NCBI GenBank assembly: GCA_030549205.1
Contig: JAUKTV010000010.1
Span: 682,001-746,000 of the forward strand
Origin: Apiosordaria backusii
Taxonomy: Eukaryota > Ascomycota > Sordariomycetes > Sordariales > Lasiosphaeriaceae
Direction: 5' to 3'
DNA length: 64,000 bases
How positions within the stretch are numbered: position 1 is the first letter of the stretch; the number at the start of each line of letters is the position of its first letter. Positions 59,637-64,000 of this stretch are shown in pieces. A program made the position numbers and the translations under genes. The notes under the pieces are model-generated. The model worked only from the letters and a program-made list of their open reading frames with translations. It made no database searches and had not been told where the DNA came from.

Positions 59637-61664
59637 TCAAAACCCCCCCGTCCCCTTCACCCTCTTCACAGCCCCCACAAACCCCTTCACCCACCCCATC
59701 CCACCACCCCCAGCTCCCGGCCCAATCGCCCCCGCCGCTTCTTTCCCCTCCCCATCCCTCCATACCCCCTCCTGTCTATCCAACGCTCCATACAACCCCG
59801 TATTCTGATTCCTCCTCAACCCCTCCATCCACCCCTCACAAACCTCCCTACTATCAACCATCACATTGATCTCACAAGAATGAAACCAGCTCTGCGTATC
59901 CTGGTTCCCATTCCCCATGATCCCCACTTCATCGTCAATAATCATGATCTTGATGTGACACGACCTCTTCCTCTTTGACTGCACCAAAGGGACGGTCTGG
60001 TCCTTGGCTACATACCAGTAGTAATGCAATCTCTCCCTCCCAGCTGGAGACAACGCACGGTATAAATCAGAGGCGATTTTCTCGTTGTGGCCGTTCTGAT
60101 GAGGCAACAATTCGCCAGCGTCGTTATAACCCAGACAAATCCAGCATGTGACGTCTATACCTCTTTCACAGGCTTCGATGATGGCGGGCAGGAGGGGCTC
60201 CGCGTTGAGAGTGGGGGATTGGATGAACACGGACTTTTTGGCGTTCTTTAGAGCGGAGAGCCAGGAGGCGTTTTGGGGGTTGGAGAGGGAGCGGTGGGTT
60301 GGTGGGCCGTAGGGGGAGCGGGTGACTAGTGCTATTGGGGAGGATGGAGAGGTGGAATGGGGGATGTAAGGGGTGAAGCGGTCGGTTGGGGGTGGGTTGG
60401 GGGTGAGGGTTGGATTGGGGGGGAAGGAGGGGTTGGTGGTGTGGTTGAGGAGGGTGTTGACTGCGTCGAGGTGGGTTTTATTCTCGGTTGGGGCGAGGAA
60501 GGTGTTGAAACGGGAGATTTCCGAGGCGATGTCGGGGTCGTAGTGGGGATTGGAGGGGGCGTGGAGGTTGTCGTCGAGGTGGAGGTTGTTGGGATTGGGT
60601 TGGGAAGCATAGCCGTTGGCTACTGTTGCGATGTTTCCGTTGGCTTCTTCAATGTCGTTTTGAACCTCGGTGAAGCCGTCCCAGGGCTTACCCCAGGAGA
60701 GCAAGGCAACATCCACGAAAGAATCCACTACGGGTCCTTCCAGGTGAATCATCATCTCCAAGTTGTCGTTGTCCTGAACGTTGTTGCTTTGGAGTAGCGC
60801 AATCTTGCGGTCAACGATCACGTACTTGGCGTGGAAGGTTCCCATAACTGGCTGATGGTAGTTGACCACGTTCATCTCAATATTTGGGATCTCTGCTCGG
60901 GGAGGTAGGTTGACGTTCGGTCCGGTGAAGTCCTTCTCCGATACGAAGTAGCGTGGTTGAAACACTTGCTTCGGGCTGCCCCGGTCGTACAGGATCTTGA
61001 CTTTCACCTTCGGACCGCCCCGGGCAGCAACACGACGATCAAGTTCGCGGATAGCTTCTGCGATATAAGATGAAGCGGCCCCATTTTGCCAGTAATTTGT
61101 TGCCACAAAGACCTCTGTTTGGGCGCGAACAATAACATTGGCGATGTGCCGAGCTATGTCGGGTATCCTAGTCTAATGTCAGAACTTGACTATCTTGATA
61201 GACGGGAGACACTGACGTTGAGATGATGGACAAGGGGATTATGCCACATGTGCCCATCAGTGACGGACTAACCATCCCACGAGAGGGATCCTCGTCAAGC
61301 GTACACAATGCATCGTGATAAATCTGTCCCTTGTTAGCTGTGGCCGCGTTGCGATGGTCATTGATGGACTTACCTTCAAGAAGAGCTCGCTTGGCTTCGT
61401 ATCTCCCCATTTACCACACTTTGCTGCCTTTTCCAAGTCTGCCTGTTCTGCATCTATCGCTCCATTTGCACATCCGGTTGCTTGCACTGCTCCATTTTCC
61501 ACATCCTTCAGTGCATTCTTGCCATATAGCTTCTCCCATGCATCTTCAGGGCTAAGAGTAGGGTCCTCAGAAATGAGAGACGAGACACTGCGAGGAGAGT
61601 TGCAGAAGTTTAGGAGACGGTCACTGATGTGGTTGTTTTCCAAGTCAATCTGGTGCTTCTTCAT
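59637..61664 (-). CDS. Phospholipase D-superfamily protein with two HKD motifs
   Basis: Exons 61664-61374, 61323-61217 and 61167-59637 total 1929 nt, encoding 642 residues. Introns are 50 and 49 bp with GTAAGT and GTCAGT donors. For intron 1, the ACAG acceptor gives the conserved junction FLK-IYHDALC; the AAG six bases earlier is too near the branch site. The start is the ATG at 61664; the frame runs upstream only from a TTG. Both catalytic HxKxxxxD motifs are present: HAKYVIVD (245-252) and HIKIMIID (537-544), each followed by Asn-containing strings (LLQSNN, GIMGNGNQD). This fungal group is related to cardiolipin-synthase-like and PLD enzymes that hydrolyse or exchange phosphodiesters. No signal peptide is evident. 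A Pro/Asn-rich insert (about 315-430) is low-complexity, and the glycine-rich C-terminus is basic. The exact substrate is unknown. Confidence 0.88.
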
Positions 61665-62599
61665 GGCGACAAGGGTCCCCAGGGGCTTCAGGGGCTGTTC
61701 AATCACTGAATGATCCAATCTTCAAAATACAAAATATTGTGAAAAGACATCGAAAAAGACAAGACACATAAGTCGGGCTCATGCGCGGTTCATGACGACA
61801 GGTCTTGTCATCAACCCATCCCAACTGTCCACTAAACCACTCAACTGACGCCGAGACACAGCTCTCCAAGACACTGGAAAGCCAAAATCCAGGACGGGCG
61901 GGTCGATCACAAGCTTGCGCGGCTTGCCAAGAGGAGGATTGAGGCTGCCAGGGCTCGCACCTTGATGTCTGGAAGATGACGTCAGCTTCGTCGGCTGGGT
62001 CTTGACCGCAGCGCCGGTGATGGGATCGGAATGCAACTGAAGCTCGCATTGATACATTGAAATCCGATCTTATGTACGGTACCTGTATATATTGGAGTAC
62101 ACAACTGTTCAAGCGCATCCAATTGCCATCAATCGTTGGAAGGTGACGGGTGGGTAGTTGGGCTGTAAATGCTGCACTCCACTGAGGAACAGTGGAGGTT
62201 ATTGCTATCCACCCACCACCAAACCCACGGCGGGACATCGTCGAGCATCTGAGCATCTCATCTCCAAAGAGAGAGCTCCTTCTTGTCCAAAACATCACAG
62301 CTTCACCGTTCTTTCAACCTTGGAAAGACGTTAGTCAATATGGCAGGCTAATTACACAAGGGAAGGTGTCGTGACACGCTTGGGAAGCGGTGATTGGTCG
62401 GCTGACTTGCTGACCAACCGAGCTCCCCAGGTACCCGTTGCAGCTGTCATTGCGACAGCTCAGAGCTGGATGCATCCATCCTCAAACACCAACCTCCTCC
62501 TGTTTCCCTCGTGTTTTTGACAGCTTTTAGTCGTGCCTTGCATCTGTTTATCATACAGCTACGCTCGAAGCCTCACCCCAATTTCATACAGATTTCGCG
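61665..62599. other. Divergent promoter region, PLD and aminopeptidase
   Basis: About 935 bp lie between two divergent starts. The minus-strand frame at 61699-62298 begins on GTG and has no family resemblance. Pyrimidine-rich stretches at 62480-62530 precede the aminopeptidase start and fit a fungal core promoter. Confidence 0.5.
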
Positions 62600-63913
62600 A
62601 TGAAGGCCTCATTACTTGCGCTTCTGCTTCCTGCCGTGAGCGCCCGCTCCCTCAACGTCGCAGGCGATCAACAGCGCCCCATCACGCATGACGAGGCCGC
62701 ACCCGCAACATACCATATCGAACTGTCGCCAGGCAACACCAGATGGGTAACAGAAGATGAGAAATGGGCGCTGCGTCGAGTAAGCCATTCCCCTTCATCT
62801 TGAACGTCTATAAACTCTAATTGACGCTGACTTCTCCAATCAGGAGGGCATCAACTTCTTTGACATCACCGACCACCCGGACCTCGGCGCTACACTCAAC
62901 GCTATCCAAGCCGCCGGATCCCCCAAGAAGAAGGCCATCTTCCCCAAGAAGCCCGCGTACAAAGATAAAGTGAACCCATTGCTGGCCGACCTCTCCAAAT
63001 CCCACATGCAGGCGAATCTCGAAAAGTTTACATCGTTCCACACACGATACTACAAGTCCGACTGGGGCCGCCAGTCGAGCGAATGGCTGCTTGGGAAAGT
63101 GCAAGATACGATCAAAGAGGCCGGCGCTGAGAAATTCGTGACGGCAAAGCATTTCGAGCACCCCTGGGGCCAGAACAGTATCATTGTTACTATTCCTGGC
63201 AAGACAAACCAGACGGTCGTTATCGGCGCTCACCAAGATTCCATCAACCTCTTCCTCCCGAGCATTCTTGCCGCTCCGGGAGCTGACGATGACGGAAGTG
63301 GTACCGTGACCATTCTCGAAGCTCTTCGTGTTATCCTCCAGTCCAAGGACATCGTCAAGGGCAAACACCCCAACACCCTCGAGTTCCACTGGTACAGCGC
63401 CGAGGAGGGAGGCTTGCTTGGTAGCCAAGCCATCTTCTCGGCCTACGAGAAGGATCGCCGTGATGTCAAGGCTATGCTGCAGCAGGACATGACTGGCTCC
63501 ATTACTCGAACCATTCAGGCGGGCTTGCCCGAGAGTGTAGGCGTCATTGTCGACTTTGTTGACCCCAATCTCACCGAGTTTATCAAGAAGGTTATCACCG
63601 AGGTATGGTTTTTTTTTTTTTTTTTCGCGTTTTGATGGCTCAATACTGACTATCGTAGTACTGCGACATTGGCTTTGTCGAGACCAAGTGCGGCTACGCC
63701 TGCTCGGATCACGCTTCTGCTTCCAAGGCCGGGTACCCGTCCGCCTTCGTTATTGAGTCGGCGTTTGAGTACTCGTCCAATCACATCCACACTACTGATG
63801 ATCTGATCAAGTACTTGTCGTTTGACCACATGATCCAGCACGCAAAGCTTACGCTGGCGTTTGCGTACGAGTTGGCTTTTGCTGACTTCCCCGCTCTTGA
63901 GAAGGGCGAATAA
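62600..63913 (+). CDS. LAP1: Secreted leucine aminopeptidase, M28 zinc peptidase
   Basis: Exons 62600-62779, 62844-63602 and 63659-63913 encode 397 residues. The introns are 64 bp (GTAAGC, GCTGAC branch site) and 56 bp (GTATGG, CTGAC branch site, 17-base T run). Residues 1-15 form a signal peptide (MKASLLALLLPAVSA). A propeptide follows, then the M28 catalytic domain. All zinc-site residues are visible: H190 in GAHQDS, the Asp cluster in GADDDGSG (208-210), E247/E248 in SAEEGG, D275 in LQQDMTG and H357 in NHIHTTDD. C324 and C328 can form the conserved disulfide. Length and layout match fungal LAP1, which trims N-terminal residues from peptides outside the cell. It looks intact. Confidence 0.93.
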
Positions 63914-64000
63914 GGGACTGGGATTGTTTCAACGGGTGCGGTTATTGGGCGTCAAGGGTACATACGGGAAGGCATTGTAATGTTGTTTTATAGTCCTAAG
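63914..64000. other. 3' flank at the window edge
   Basis: These 87 bases follow the aminopeptidase stop and hold the start of its 3' UTR. Nothing else was recognised. Confidence 0.5.

Noticed and set aside
61699..62298. Minus-strand frame of 199 codons
   Set aside because: It starts on GTG, lies in a divergent promoter and has low-quality composition with no known domain.

Overview
The window looks like a filamentous ascomycete chromosome (Pezizomycotina, most likely a Sordariomycete). Genes carry short GT-AG introns of 49-85 bp with CTAAC/CTGAC-type branch sites. The gene set includes an Esf1 homologue, a NACHT STAND protein with a fungal Helo-like N-terminus, an M28 aminopeptidase and a GPI-anchored cupredoxin. 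Large blocks are almost pure A+T and carry the C-to-T/G-to-A decay of repeat-induced point mutation (RIP). I cannot name the species.

Layout. 1-1860: RIP-decayed DNA with two copies of a dispersed element called family X here. 2485-3219: a three-copy 32-bp repeat and the 3' remnant of a membrane-protein gene. 3478-6567 (-): an intact three-exon NACHT/ankyrin STAND gene of 988 codons. 7067-8700 (-): a RIP-damaged subtilisin-like (S8) gene with recognisable D, H and S motifs. 8799-39288: about 30 kb of nested, RIP-decayed retroelements. These comprise a Ty1/copia family (copies A, B, C), a second copia (D, 29175-35486) inside a family-X copy, a Ty3/gypsy element split by later insertions, two tRNA-headed SINE copies, and two nearly undamaged solo LTRs (9553-10045 and 36301-36741). 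39289-40559 (+): the C-terminal part of an NB-ARC/TPR NLR gene next to the gypsy LTR, in one uninterrupted frame, with RIP damage fading toward the last TPR repeats.

41883-63913 is ordinary gene-rich sequence. In order: two small ISG12/IFI6-27-like membrane proteins (-), a 48-residue one-helix protein (+), ESF1 (+), a single-pass membrane protein (-), a GPI-anchored cupredoxin (+, frameshifted), a conserved fungal protein (-, frameshifted), a TPR-CHAT caspase-like protein (+), an F-box protein (+, frameshifted), a two-HKD phospholipase D-type protein (-) and a secreted leucine aminopeptidase (+).

The genes do not form an operon or pathway. NLR-type receptors and candidate death or immune effectors (NACHT, NB-ARC/TPR, subtilase, CHAT, ISG12-like) are unusually common here, and most of those beside the transposon block are damaged. 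The reading is a fungal self/non-self gene neighbourhood being invaded by transposons, with RIP leaking into adjacent genes. Three single-base frame breaks in otherwise healthy genes at 50.9-57.8 kb are more likely consensus-sequence errors than true decay.
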